A stretch of DNA of 64,000 nt, from positions 436,001 through 500,000 of the forward strand of contig JAOTOL010001430.1 in the NCBI GenBank assembly GCA_034440575.1. The letters run 5' to 3'. A program made the position numbers and the translations under genes. This stretch comes from Imbricaverruca yamaguchii (taxonomy: Eukaryota > Arthropoda > Thecostraca > Neoverrucidae). Of the stretch, positions 45,501-57,300 are shown piece by piece. The notes under the pieces are model-generated. The model did no database searches and was not told where the DNA came from. It worked only from the letters and a program-made list of their open reading frames with translations. Positions within the stretch are counted from its first letter, which is position 1. Each line of letters begins with the position of its first letter.

Positions 45501-48500
45501 TTGCATGTGGCTGAGTGGTTTGTCTGCTGATTTGCTCAGTTTATAATTGAAGTATGACATGAATAGATGTATCAGAAAGAATATAATAACATAGCCAAAC
45601 CTAGCATAGACTAAGATAATGTAGCATAATATAAAATATATTTTAGCATAATGTAGCATAATCTAACCTAACTGGAAAACAAGAATCATCCCAAACCAAC
45701 TATTTTGCCATAATGTCATCAAATCTAGGTGAACATTGTTAGCTCTCCTGCTAATATTAACAGCATTGCAAAGAGCTTATGGCCTTCATTGAAGGTTACA
45801 GATGCATCTGTAATCAATTGGAGAGAAAATGAGTGGTCACATTATCTTTTTCATGTTAAAATTCATGGTATTAAAAATGACAAAAAGTAAGTGTTGGAAG
45901 TATTCTATGTAGAGAATGAAGGTGAAGTTAAGCAGGAAAGTTAGCATTTTCAACATAAAGGAGTGTTGAATTTGAAACAATGCATGAAAGCTTTCAGACA
46001 CAGCCACCAGAGCAGTGATGTGTGTAGGATGTAAATTGCCTGCTGCATCAGCCAAGGTATCTTGAAGATACCTTTACTTTATATAAGCTGTGTCCATGCC
46101 CTTCAACTTATGAAGAGTGGGAAATTGGAGTGGAAAAAGTTTCCTGAGATTAATTGCTTGGTGTCAGTGAGTTTGGAGCTGAGTGCCTGGTTTTGCATAT
46201 GGGTAACTTCTGTGCATGGATAGAGCTAATAGCCTACTGAAGGAGGGGCAAAGGTGACAGTGTCCTTTTTCCCACAATTCCTGAGAGGCTGTTGGGCCCC
46301 CAAACAGTGTTAGAAAAACTGGAGTTTGTTGGTGTCATGCATACCAATACATTTTGTACTCCAGGATTGTGACTAGACTAAATGAGATATTTTGTACTCC
46401 AGAAGGGAAAACGAAGAACAACATTGCTTGGTTGAGTGCTACCACTAAAAGTCCATACCTGACAACAACTAGCAGTTTCCGCGACCCCAGCGCCCCGACC
46501 AGCCAACGTCACTACACATCCTTGAAAGGCAGTACAAAGCATACAGACAATGAGCCGTCAGTGTTGCGCTAAAATTCATAAAGAACCTTACTAAAACTGG
46601 CTACGCACAATGTTGGCGCTTCATATGTGAAAAACGCTATATTAGTGTCAATAAAGTCAATAATTAATTCAATATTTATTCAATATTGGTTCAATATTTT
46701 TTTTCTTTTCTGATATATAACATACTTAGATTAATGAATATCTATTTCATATTACTCTTTGGAAACTTGCGCTGGAGCCTAGAGGTGTTCTATAGCCTTG
46801 CGCTGGAGTACTCGCCAAGGAGCACCAGAATTCTCTAGTTGGCAAATCTAGGGGTACTTGGTGTAATCGAAGTTTAAAGTTGAAGCCTGATTTCGCCAGT
46901 AAATGCTTTAAATGCGCAATCAAAGGTCGTTTTGTGAAAGGGACAACTTTTTTAGACACAATGAGCCTGTTCAATGCAAGAAAATCACTTCAAATTTTCT
47001 AAAATCCGCCCCGGAGCAAGCATGTTCTCCGAGGCGATTACACCAAGAAACCAATGTCATTTGTACCCTTTTGCATGACTGTCGCATATTTTTTTTTGTA
47101 AATGTGTGCGAAGATAAACAAGCGCCTTGAGATATAACCACATTTTGGGTTCATCGGTGTCAGTGAAGGGTCCGTAATACATGTTCCGAAATTTACTCCG
47201 ACCCATTCCCTGTTCCCCGCCCCATGAACAGTTGTACTTCTCGGGCTGAGTTAGCGAATCCAACCAGCTCTATCTAAGAAGAAAAATAAAACTGCCCATG
47301 TGGCGGTTTTACAGGTAGCTCTAGATACTCCTAACTCGATCCTTGCTTCAACTAAACATTCCACACATGAACTAAGCAAGTGCATAAAGGAACTTTTAAT
47401 ATTCATAAGAATCGTTTTCAATTATTTTGTTTAGCTTTTCCATGCAAAATAACTGGTTCTTGGTGGTGAGAATAAAGCTATTTTAGACGGATTGTTTTAG
47501 TATAATTTTTATTCAACCATCATATATTCCAAAACAATAGTCCATCCATATCCAATAGTGTTCCAGGTGTGTTAAGCGCGGGTTCGTGGTGTCGGGTGTG
47601 CGTTTGTGACCTTCGTTGACATCGTTTAAGTATACTTTTGTTACCATTTTCTCTACCATTGCTCATGAAGTTGGCTTATAACTTCATCCTTCGCTAATAA
47701 TTTAACCACAGCCAATTTTGGGGTCTGAGGCAGAGCTGTGTATTATGCGTCAGTGGCGAATCGTACGCAGAAACTCGGAATGGCTCAAAGGTTGACCAGG
47801 CCATGAAATGCATTTTGGGGTGCTTGGGATTTTGGACAACAACGGAGGTTCAAATAATAATTATTCAAATTATTAATTTTTCAAATAATTCAAATAATTC
47901 AAATTAATAATTCAAATTAATTAAAATAATTCAAATTAATCACTGGTGAACTCGGCTTATTAATTGTGGGACTAGTCCTTCAGAAGTGTGTGTTGGAAGA
48001 TGATCCCAGTGTGTTGTGGTCCGCCCAAGATGAGTGAGTGCGATACATCCTGAGCTCGGCCAAGATAAATGTTATTGGTGCATTCACATCACATCATGCC
48101 TATTTATCATAAATATTTGTTTGTGAACTTTGAGAATACATCGCCCACCTACACTCAGGCAATATCTATACACTTTGCAGATATCACATGTATATATTTT
48201 TTTAATGACTTTGGCTACTGAGGGCATTTCCCACTAGGTTGCATTCCTTGGCACAATTGCACCTATTCATAACATAGCTTGCTGACATGTTGCTGACTTA
48301 GCAGTTAGCTATAAGCACATATATGTTTGTATGGTACACACAGCATGAAATGCTAACATTTATTTTTAATCCCATTAAAGCAATACTACCTGGTTATGGA
48401 CAACTCATTTTTTTAGTGCAGCAAAGTTTTTTACATGGCTTAGTTTGCCAAGATGTTTATGCAAACAAAAATGCTAACATTGGTTTTTAGTCCCACTAAA

Positions 48501-48560
48501 ACAAGGTTAATTCTCAGCAAGTGCATAGCTATTTTTTGGAATCCAGCTGAAAAATTCGTA
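42598..48560. other. Long AT-rich intergenic region
   Basis: No gene supported. Notable contents are a GACTC/GATTC-rich patch at 44.07-44.40 kb, the GAAAATGAGTGGTCAC motif at 45.825-45.84 kb, and an ATTCAAATTAATT low-complexity run at 47.85-47.94 kb. Confidence 0.4.
42925..42930 (+). terminator. Candidate TERT polyadenylation signal
   Basis: AATAAA about 330 nt after the TERT stop codon and the first canonical hexamer downstream. Unproven. Confidence 0.4.
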
Positions 48561-48569
48561 CTCCAACTA

Positions 48570-48850
48570 AAAATTTTGTACTCCACTACCAAGAAAAAAA
48601 TATGGAAATCCTACACTGCCCCCAAAGAATATCACTGGAATTCAGAAAAATTGTTCCAGACTGTGTAACAATCATGCTGGGCCCCCAAGGATTGCATCAG
48701 ATCCAGTGTAAAAATTCCAAGAAAATGCACAGAGACCCCTAGAGATGACTAGGCCCACAACATTGTGATGAGGCCCCTGAGAATTACATTGGGGCCCAAA
48801 AAAAGTTGTTCATGGCTCCCAAATACCTACATGGGAGTGCTCAGATCATT
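48570..48850. repeat. Weak phrase-repeat block
   Basis: Phrases such as GCCCCCAAGGATTGCATCAG, GGCCCCTGAGAATTACATTG and GGGGCCCAAAAAAAGTTG recur at about 25-30 bp in the polarity of the 29.75 kb block. Short and degenerate. Confidence 0.45.
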
Positions 48851-51800
48851 TGAAGGAGGTTTTTCTTTGTTTTTTAAATAATGCATGCCTTTACTCTGAA
48901 TTATCAACTGGGAACATATTCCCACCATGCTCTGCTGGATGTAGGGACACAGCAAATGCCCATCTGTAAAATGGTTACTGACATCTGTAAAATGGTCAAT
49001 GCGTTAGCAGACGGCTGCTTGCTGCCCTTCGTGTCACACTCGCCTGGACTGCCATCTGAGGGCAGAAACTCCGCGACGTCTCCCATTGATTGTAAAATGA
49101 GTTGGATTTCTGCCTTATCATGTTTGTGAAGCATTGGGTAGGATAACAATAAGCAACAGTCAAAATCACAAGCTGTTGGTTATATTGTCACAGATAATAT
49201 TATGTAGGCATAATTCCAACTGAAAACTGAACCTTTTCAACTGAAAAGTAAGCATTTGCAGGGAAAATGAGTGGTCACATCATATTTTGAATAAACATCG
49301 TATTAAAAAAAAAATTGCCCGAAACCGGAATAATGCCAAAGAAATGGATGCACACTTTTGTGGGTGTGCCATGTGTATGATTGCGATTGAAATGTAACCA
49401 CTCATTTATGCAGAATTTGTCTTGCTTACTTTTCAATTGATGCTACAGTATCATCTACTCTCACATTGCCCAGTTTTACAGTAGCAGTTGACCGATTTTT
49501 GTTGCAATTCAGGAACAAGATGATACAGTTCAGAATGGTTTATCAAGAATTATGCTGAAAGGTGCATTGCCTAACATCTTTTTCTGCCCACTACCAATTA
49601 GCAATGGTTAATGCAAAAGCAGAAATAGCTGATTGTAAGTTGGGGTATTTACATAGAAGCCTGTGAACTCTTCCACATAATGTATGAACTGTGCTTGTTA
49701 AAGCTTACTGAGCAACTTCTTCCTGTACAATGTCTTTGGGAAATTACATATAATCAAGATAATGTTGTATGTAATTAGTGGATGTGAACTTCTTTGGTGG
49801 AATAATTATTTTACATGATCCACTATCAGTAGGCTATAAGCAGCCCAATATCAGTAGGTTATGTTGGGTTTTTGTTGGGTTTTTGTTTTGCATCTTTGCA
49901 TTATTCTTGATTTTATATTGCAGCACCCAATCCACATATTCTGCCCCATACTTTTGCCATGTTTTGTTGGGAAAAGAGCACAAGTAGCATCTATCTGCAT
50001 TATTGTCATTTTTTAAAGCATTTGAAGTTAATATGATGTTTTCTTGGTGAATTGAGTTTGTTGGTATGTGTTCTTGGACTTGAGCTGTAAATGTCTTGTC
50101 TTGTAAAGTTGGTATTTCTCAAAGAAATGAAGATCAAAGTCATTCAAATCACATCAGAAAACATCAGAATCTATTCCCAAAAATGCAACAGATTAAACCT
50201 CTATTAGAGATACCCTCTGTCATTCTGCACAGAAACACACTATCATTCCATTGCTTATTGTTTTCAAATTGTTTCTCAAGCAACTACTTCTTGTCGGAGT
50301 ACGGGAAGAATGCATTTTATGAATAAATAAATCAACAACACCAAGGCATAGTGGAAGTAAGGTGATTCTTGTCATTGCATGCAACTACGATATTTGATTT
50401 CACGGGGCATGCATTAAGCTTGAATACATCATAGTACCATACCATAGTAAGTCAAAGAGAACTAAGGGATATCATGACATCATGTCCATTTGTTTTCTGA
50501 GCATTCCCATTTCTGTGTACACTTCTCAACTCTAGTTTTTCTTGTCATGGCCTTCTCTTTGATTCTCATTCAGATTACTTGATTTTTGGATGCTTGTATA
50601 TAGAAGTCTTCCCACAGCCACATTGTCAAACAATATGCTCATTTACTAATAATATGGCAAGGTTCAAGATGTCTTTATAACTAGTGCACCCAAACAGCAT
50701 TGGTTTTGCTTGAATTAACCTCATCTTCAAACTTTACTTCATTTATCTCATGACAATTTTTGCCAAAGCACCCTCATTGAATGACAATAAAAATATGTGT
50801 ATTGTTTCTTGCAAAATGGGTTATTGAACACTCTTGTAATCAAGAGAAATCGTCCTGTTGGAATGTAACAATGAATATTTTTATAGTGAAAAGAATTCGC
50901 TATCTTGTCGATGAGGTTTTATGGTTTACCTCTTATGAAGTTTAGGTACTAGCCCAGTGGATTGGAATAGATCAGGTGCTCTGTTGAACACAGTTCACCA
51001 ACTTCACCAAACCTCACCTGGACATAAACCAGTAGAACCACTGTAAGGAAGGTTGGCTCAGGCATTGACCAGACCCACAAAACTTTTATATTTTTTTTAG
51101 TTCATTTCCTCGTTAAGGACTTGCCCTCTGTTCCCACTTTCATTGCCTGATTCAACATTTTAGTGGGGCATATGGTGCGGGGCGTCGCTCGTCCAGGAGG
51201 TGCCAGTTTCCAATCATGCCATTATCTGATTAGGGAGGGGAGGTTGGCGGCTGTCCAATCAGGGGGCAGCAGTGGCAGAAGCGTAGGGCAGGACACCCAT
51301 CGTCAGACATGGGACATGCATATGGTTTTACCCCTGAACAAAAACTTGGTGTGTGCCTCTTCAACCTATCTGTCTTTCTGAACGTCTTGGCTGTCAGGCT
51401 CCATGTTTTTGCATCATGAAGACATTGCAAGTTTTTTCTTCTTGCCACTATTTTGCATATACAAGAATAGCATGATGTGGTAGCAGCAAGGACATATGCC
51501 ACTGGAATTTTTGTTGATACCCTCAAGCCTTTGCTCATCGCTTGAATACTCAGTGCATTGTTTTATGGTATTGTTCCCATTGCTGTTAGTGCAAAAATGT
51601 GGTAAATGCGTGGTATCTAACAGCTAATAAGTGCCAGTGGATAACTTAATTTAATCTGCATACATGGTTAAATGGTTAAGTGGTTAATGGTTAAGTTAAA
51701 TTTCAGTCTCTGATTTCGACTCAGTCGAGTTATCTCTCTCCCCTCCCCCTCTCCCACATAGATTCTCCTTACAGAAAGACACATTTTCCACACTGCAGAT

Positions 51801-53700
51801 GTGGTGACATTGTCCAGAATGCTGTAAGTTAGTGCATGTGTAAGCTGTAATCAGTTCTTGTCTGGTTTTTCAGGAACTGGCAAAGCCACACAGTGCCGAT
51901 TGGGGCTCGACTACTTCACCACGACTTTCAGAAGCTTGTCGAGGTACGGCATAACACTGAGGCTCGTTGATAGACCTTGTTAGCTTTAGTTTCTGTAGCA
52001 TTAGTTCTGCCCTGACAGTAAGGCACCTGAGCATCGGCGTCGCTAGGCTCATGCGTTCGGCGTCTGGTGTAAGGGAGATTCCCATTTTTCGCGGCAACAA
52101 TACAGGTGAAATAGCTGAATAAATATGATAATAATTTTCACTTTCCTATTTTCGGGTACATGCGTGATGGAATGCCTTATTCTGTACTATTTGTAACTTC
52201 TGACGAATATCTTGCCTACTTCGTAGGAACGTACCTACTTACCGCATGGCGACGTATACGTGTTTTACCATATAGGGTAGAGAGACATCAGAATTGGATA
52301 GTCCTGAGAATAGCTGCAGAGATCCGCAAAGTAACAGAGGAACAGCAAAATATAACACACGTTGTGCACACACAATAAGGGACAATATTTTTCGATTCAG
52401 ATTGTGTACTGCTAAATAATCCCATCTTGCTCTAGCTAATGCTTTACATCACTATAATCCTGAAGCTGCGTGATTTAATATTAGCTGCATGTTCTTTATC
52501 ACACAACACCATGATGAAATTGATATGGGAAAGTGAAAGATGCAGATAAAAAGCCAAAAGTATGTGAATGTTGTCTGGTTTGGTGTTACTTTCCCCTCCA
52601 ATAAGCATAAATTGGACGCACTGCTGTAAACGTTCTCTGCCGTATTTAGTGGTATCCACGAAACACTCTGTTTTTGTGATACCTACGAAACGCTGTCTTA
52701 TTTTTGATGATATTCATGGAACTCTGTTTTTCTGGTAATGCACGAAACGAACGGATGCAGATTGCTAGAATTTCGGAAGCATTCCATGTTTTGAGCTTTT
52801 CAACGCCAATTTTGACACGAAGTCCTGCATCAACATTAGCCAATATCGCCCAACTGGACTGCCTCCGAACTGTGCCTTCAACTTATTTTCTGTCGTTCAA
52901 TGGCTTTCGTTTAGACGCACATGCATGTTGCCATACCTCGGGATATAAGATTCTGCCATCTATCTATTGTTCGTTTGTTCGTTCGTTCTTATCCTCGTTT
53001 ATACATTCGAATCGTTTTTTTTGTCGTTGAGTCATTGGCCGTGATCCAGGTCTTTTTCATGTTATTGTACATGCAGTGTTCCTACTTATGCGATTTTTCT
53101 GAAATAACTCGAATGTTAACTTGCAATCAAATTCCAAATTGTGAATGACTTCGTGTTCAAATTACTGCAAAAATGACTCCCAAACTGAAAAAAAAGAATC
53201 AGCTGAGGTCAGGTCGCCCCCAATCAGATATGTCGGATCACACATGATGGGATAGCCGCTGAATATGTCACAAAAACTGGTCACGTGGAATTATGTTGTA
53301 GATGCTTTGGTTAAAATAGTCTACCAAGCCAGAAGAAGGTATGCAGGTTGTGTATATTTCATTCCGTTGTCAGTATGGTTGCTCCATAATAGGATGAATT
53401 ACAATCACTGCCGGGCGCTGGCCATGTCCCGAAATACTGACCAATATGCAACTTGTACTAGCAAAACGCTCTGGAAGCACATTTTCTGATCGTCGGGTAT
53501 CTTCTGAAGGCCGAAAAATAGATGGGATGTTGTTACAAATGTACTGGAATAAAGGAGTTTGTTTTACGTGGTCGCTGTAAAAATCTCGGGGGCGGAGGGT
53601 GGATTACAAACCCACATACAATTGCTAAACTGTAGCATGGCGGACACTTTCGTTTGAAATGTTCGGTATGCAAGTTCTTTTATCATTTCGTAGGTTATAT
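48851..53700. other. AT-rich intergenic region upstream of ZC3H15
   Basis: No gene supported. The GGGAAAATGAGTGGTCACAT motif is at 49261-49280, with an inverted relative (AACCACTCATTTATGCAG) at 49397-49414. Confidence 0.4.
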
Positions 53701-53814
53701 ATTTATGCAAATACATCAGCAGCCTGTATAATTTTCACAAACGCGGGTATTGACCATACCTTGTCTGCCTTAGTGATTCGTTTCCGACACAATTTTTTCT
53801 TCTGATTCTTCTCG

Positions 53815-53928
53815 GTAAGCGTCAATATCATATCACGGTTTGTTGGTATACGAGTTGTCATGTTCTGTGCGAACTTAGCCAATTTTTCAATTTTTTTTTG
53901 GGTCTAAAGTCATTATTATTGATTTCAG
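53815..53928 (+). other. ZC3H15: Probable intron 1 of ZC3H15 (within the 5'UTR)
   Basis: A strong donor, TTCTCG followed by GTAAGC, at 53815 and the acceptor TTATTGATTTCAG, which ends one base before the ATG, bound a 114-bp intron. This implies a noncoding exon 1 ending at 53814. That exon is pyrimidine-rich (CACAATTTTTTCTTCTGATT); its start is not defined. Confidence 0.6.
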
Positions 53929-53997
53929 ATGCCTCCCAAAAAGACGAGTGCTCCATCAAAGAAGACTGAGGAGAAAAAGAAAGCGAAGGTTGTTGAG
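53929..53997 (+). CDS. ZC3H15: ZC3H15 coding exon 1
   Basis: 23 codons, [20 protein letters not shown] then VVE. The ATG lies directly at the acceptor, and the donor is GTAAGT, phase 0. Confidence 0.93.
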
Positions 53998-54294
53998 GTA
54001 AGTTCGTCGTTATAGTTTCCTACTGTTGGTGGAATGAATCTGGTTCGGAAGAGTCTTGTCGTGTAATTGTGATTCCGGCAGATTAATTTATGAATGTACA
54101 GCACGTGTTATTCATGTGTTTGCTGTAATCCTGGTGTAAGGTGTAATCGAATTTATTGATATGGCCAAAACCACGTGACATTTCCAGCATCGCTGCATTT
54201 CAGAAAACGTGTAAGTGTGCTATGATGGTTTGCAGTTTTACTTTTATGTGTGTGGCATGAACATAGGTATGTGCGTGTTTGTGGTATATGTCTG

Positions 54295-54329
<35 letters not shown>

Positions 54330-57300
54330 ATTTACGTGCCGTGTATGGATATCCATGCATGTTCATGTGGATGCGTGAGCTCGCTGTTTTGGTATTATTT
54401 TCGTATTACAATATGTATATTACAGGATAAAACATTCGGACTGAAGAATAAGAAGGGTGCAAAGCAACAAAAATTTATTCAGATTGTGAACAAGAATGTT
54501 AAGTCAGGAGGTGACCCGATTCAGAAGAAGATCGAAGAGCAGCGGAAGAAGGACAAGGAAAAGAAGGAGCAGGAGCAAAAGGAGAAGGCTATGGTGAACG
54601 ATCTATTTAAGCCGGTTATTGACAAAGTGGACAAAAGTAAGAAAATGTCATTGGTATTGTCATGAGCTTTGTATCCTGCGTTGGTTCTTCTGTATATCCG
54701 TTGTCGTTTGTATGCCTAGAAAAGTGTAATCCAGAAGATCCCAGAACGGCTTTCCGGGAAGATCCCTCAATATGAGAGTTCAGCTCCCTGGACCCTGAAC
54801 TCACCACCGGGTCACATCATTCCCGTTGTATTGTATAGTTATAATGGATAACCTGATAGGTGACGAGTAGTCTAGTGGTAAGTTGCCCGTCTCAATCAGA
54901 AGATTGTGGGCTCGAGTCTCACCTGTCGCTACTCTTCGCCCGCGACCAATCGGCTTAAGAGATTGGCGACGCTGCATGACTCAACGGTCGATGTGTCGTA
55001 AAACCAATAACCAAACACCAGCTGGATACTCTGAGGTGCCCGTGCCGCTCCGACTCCACCGCCCGACCGTCAAGTCTCGTGCGGTGTCGGCCCAGTTGCC
55101 AGTTAACCTTTTCAGCCGTGTGCTAAGTACGAGCGACTACCTTTCTAGGACGACGGAAACGAATTTTTGTGGATGTGCCATTTATTATTTTTGGATTGTG
55201 CCATTTATTTTTGTGGATAGGACTCCTTACCAGTGTACCGTGAAACAGGAAACGAATAATTTGCTCCAAAAATATTCAGAGCCTTTGTTTAGAAGAAACC
55301 TAGTAGAAACATAAGGATCCGTTAATTAAAGTAGGCACGGGAGCTGGGGACTTGTGCCCGTCCTCGCCTCCCCGATCCCGTATCACCCCTAATGTCTTCT
55401 GGTAGCCGTTGGAAGCATGACAATCTCATCTCCTGAAATTCGCTTTGCTCGAAGCTCTCAAGCTCAATTTTCCTCCCTGTTCAATTGCTAGTAACAAAGA
55501 GCAGCTAACTTACTTTTTTGTGAGTGATTCACAGCAGGTTTCCTAAAAATTTTGCTGAAGAAAAATTTACCACCATCCTCCATATTCATATGGAGGGTGG
55601 TGGTAAATTGTATCGCAAAGATTATGCATACACATGTGTTTGTATATGTACCGATTCGTACATATGCGTCTATATGTATGTGCAGGCTGTGTATACAGGT
55701 GTGTCCATATTCATACAGGTTATACATACAGGTGTGCCTGAACACACGTACAAGCTCTGCATGCAAACAGGTGTGTATACACACGTACATGTTATGCATT
55801 CAGTTGTCTGTTCACACAACAGGCTATTTATTGGGCGCTGTATGACCAACGCAGTCGATGCGCCCCTAAGCCCAAATAACCAACCAACAGGCTATTTATA
55901 GTGTATACAGGTGGGTTTGTACACACGACATACTATGTATGCAGATGTGATGCCAGTGTGTGCGTTAATGCTTCACTCAGTGTCGATGCACCTTACATGT
56001 GAGTGCTTACCTTTCAGGTGTTGATCCAAAGTATGTGCTGTGCCCGATGTTCAAGCAGTCAGTGTGTGCAAAGGGTTTGAAATGCAAGTTTTCACATGAC
56101 ATGAATGTAAGTATCAGGATGTGACGGTTGGGCGTCGGTAGCTCAATAATTGAGCTAAGCGTCTAGCATGCCAGAGGTGCCAGCCCTTCCTGCCTGGGTG
56201 GGAGGTAGGCGATGTCATATGGTATGAGCAGCTAGGTGTCAGTTGCATATGGTGATGTCTAAATGCTGGCTTACGCTATTATTGTGGGCCCTCTTTGTTT
56301 AAGTCATGTTTTAGTTCCCATGCTTTATGTTGTAATGTTACTATTTTAAAGTTGATGATTTCGATATGAGCATTGGCATGGTCTTTACCGTGCATGATCT
56401 TTTGTTTTTGAACATATTCGGGTATTACGACGTGATTGATGGCATGTTATATTTTGCTATGTGGTCTTTACCTGGTCGATATCTATCTAGCAGGCTAGGT
56501 ATCTGACAATGCGTCCGATATCTTGTCAGATTGCTTTCAGTGTCGATTCTGTCCGTATGAATCAATATGTCTTGTGAAGTTATGTCTTGCTACCATGTGG
56601 TGATGGTGGTTTGTATAAGTTTGTGATCTCCGCAGATCGGCCGCAAGGTTGAAAAGAGAAATATATATGTTGATTCTCGTGATGTGGACGCCAATAACCA
56701 AGAAGGAGACAAAAGCAGAACTGATATTGTAAGTGATTTATGTAGCAACAGCATATCCCTCTGTATGCACACTGTTCGTTTGAAGGGATCATGGTGATTA
56801 TGTGCAAAGCATACCACTCGAAAGCTGAAAACCTGCTGATTGTGAATAGATGAAGGTAATGTAAACCTGCTCATGACTTTAGAAACGTACTCTTGCCCAA
56901 TTGTGCATATATTTTGTTGGACTGGTGGGCCCTGTGATCTATGATTATGCGGTTGTTATTTGGTATCTACGAACTCAAATTATAGGCTTCCCAATCACTA
57001 ATCAGGCCCAGAGATGTTCAGTTCCTGCCTGGTGACCTTTCGACGAGTACCATTGGTACCACCTACCATTGAAAATGTGCGGGACTTATTAAACTAGCAT
57101 GCTAATCATTCCTTGTTCACCGAGAAAATAAACATCGATTTGCCGTCAAATACACCGGTATGGTTATCACTGACTCATGACGCCACCCCACCACCAACTC
57201 GGCTAACCGCTGTCTATCTTTGTCAGATTTGCAAGTACTTCCTGGATGCGGTGGAGAACAGCAAGTACGGCTGGTTCTGGGTGTGTCCGTCAGGAGACAA

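Noticed and set aside
52160..52378. Possible small protein with a hydrophobic segment
   Set aside because: Isolated frame with no conserved motif, exon junction or promoter that I can support.
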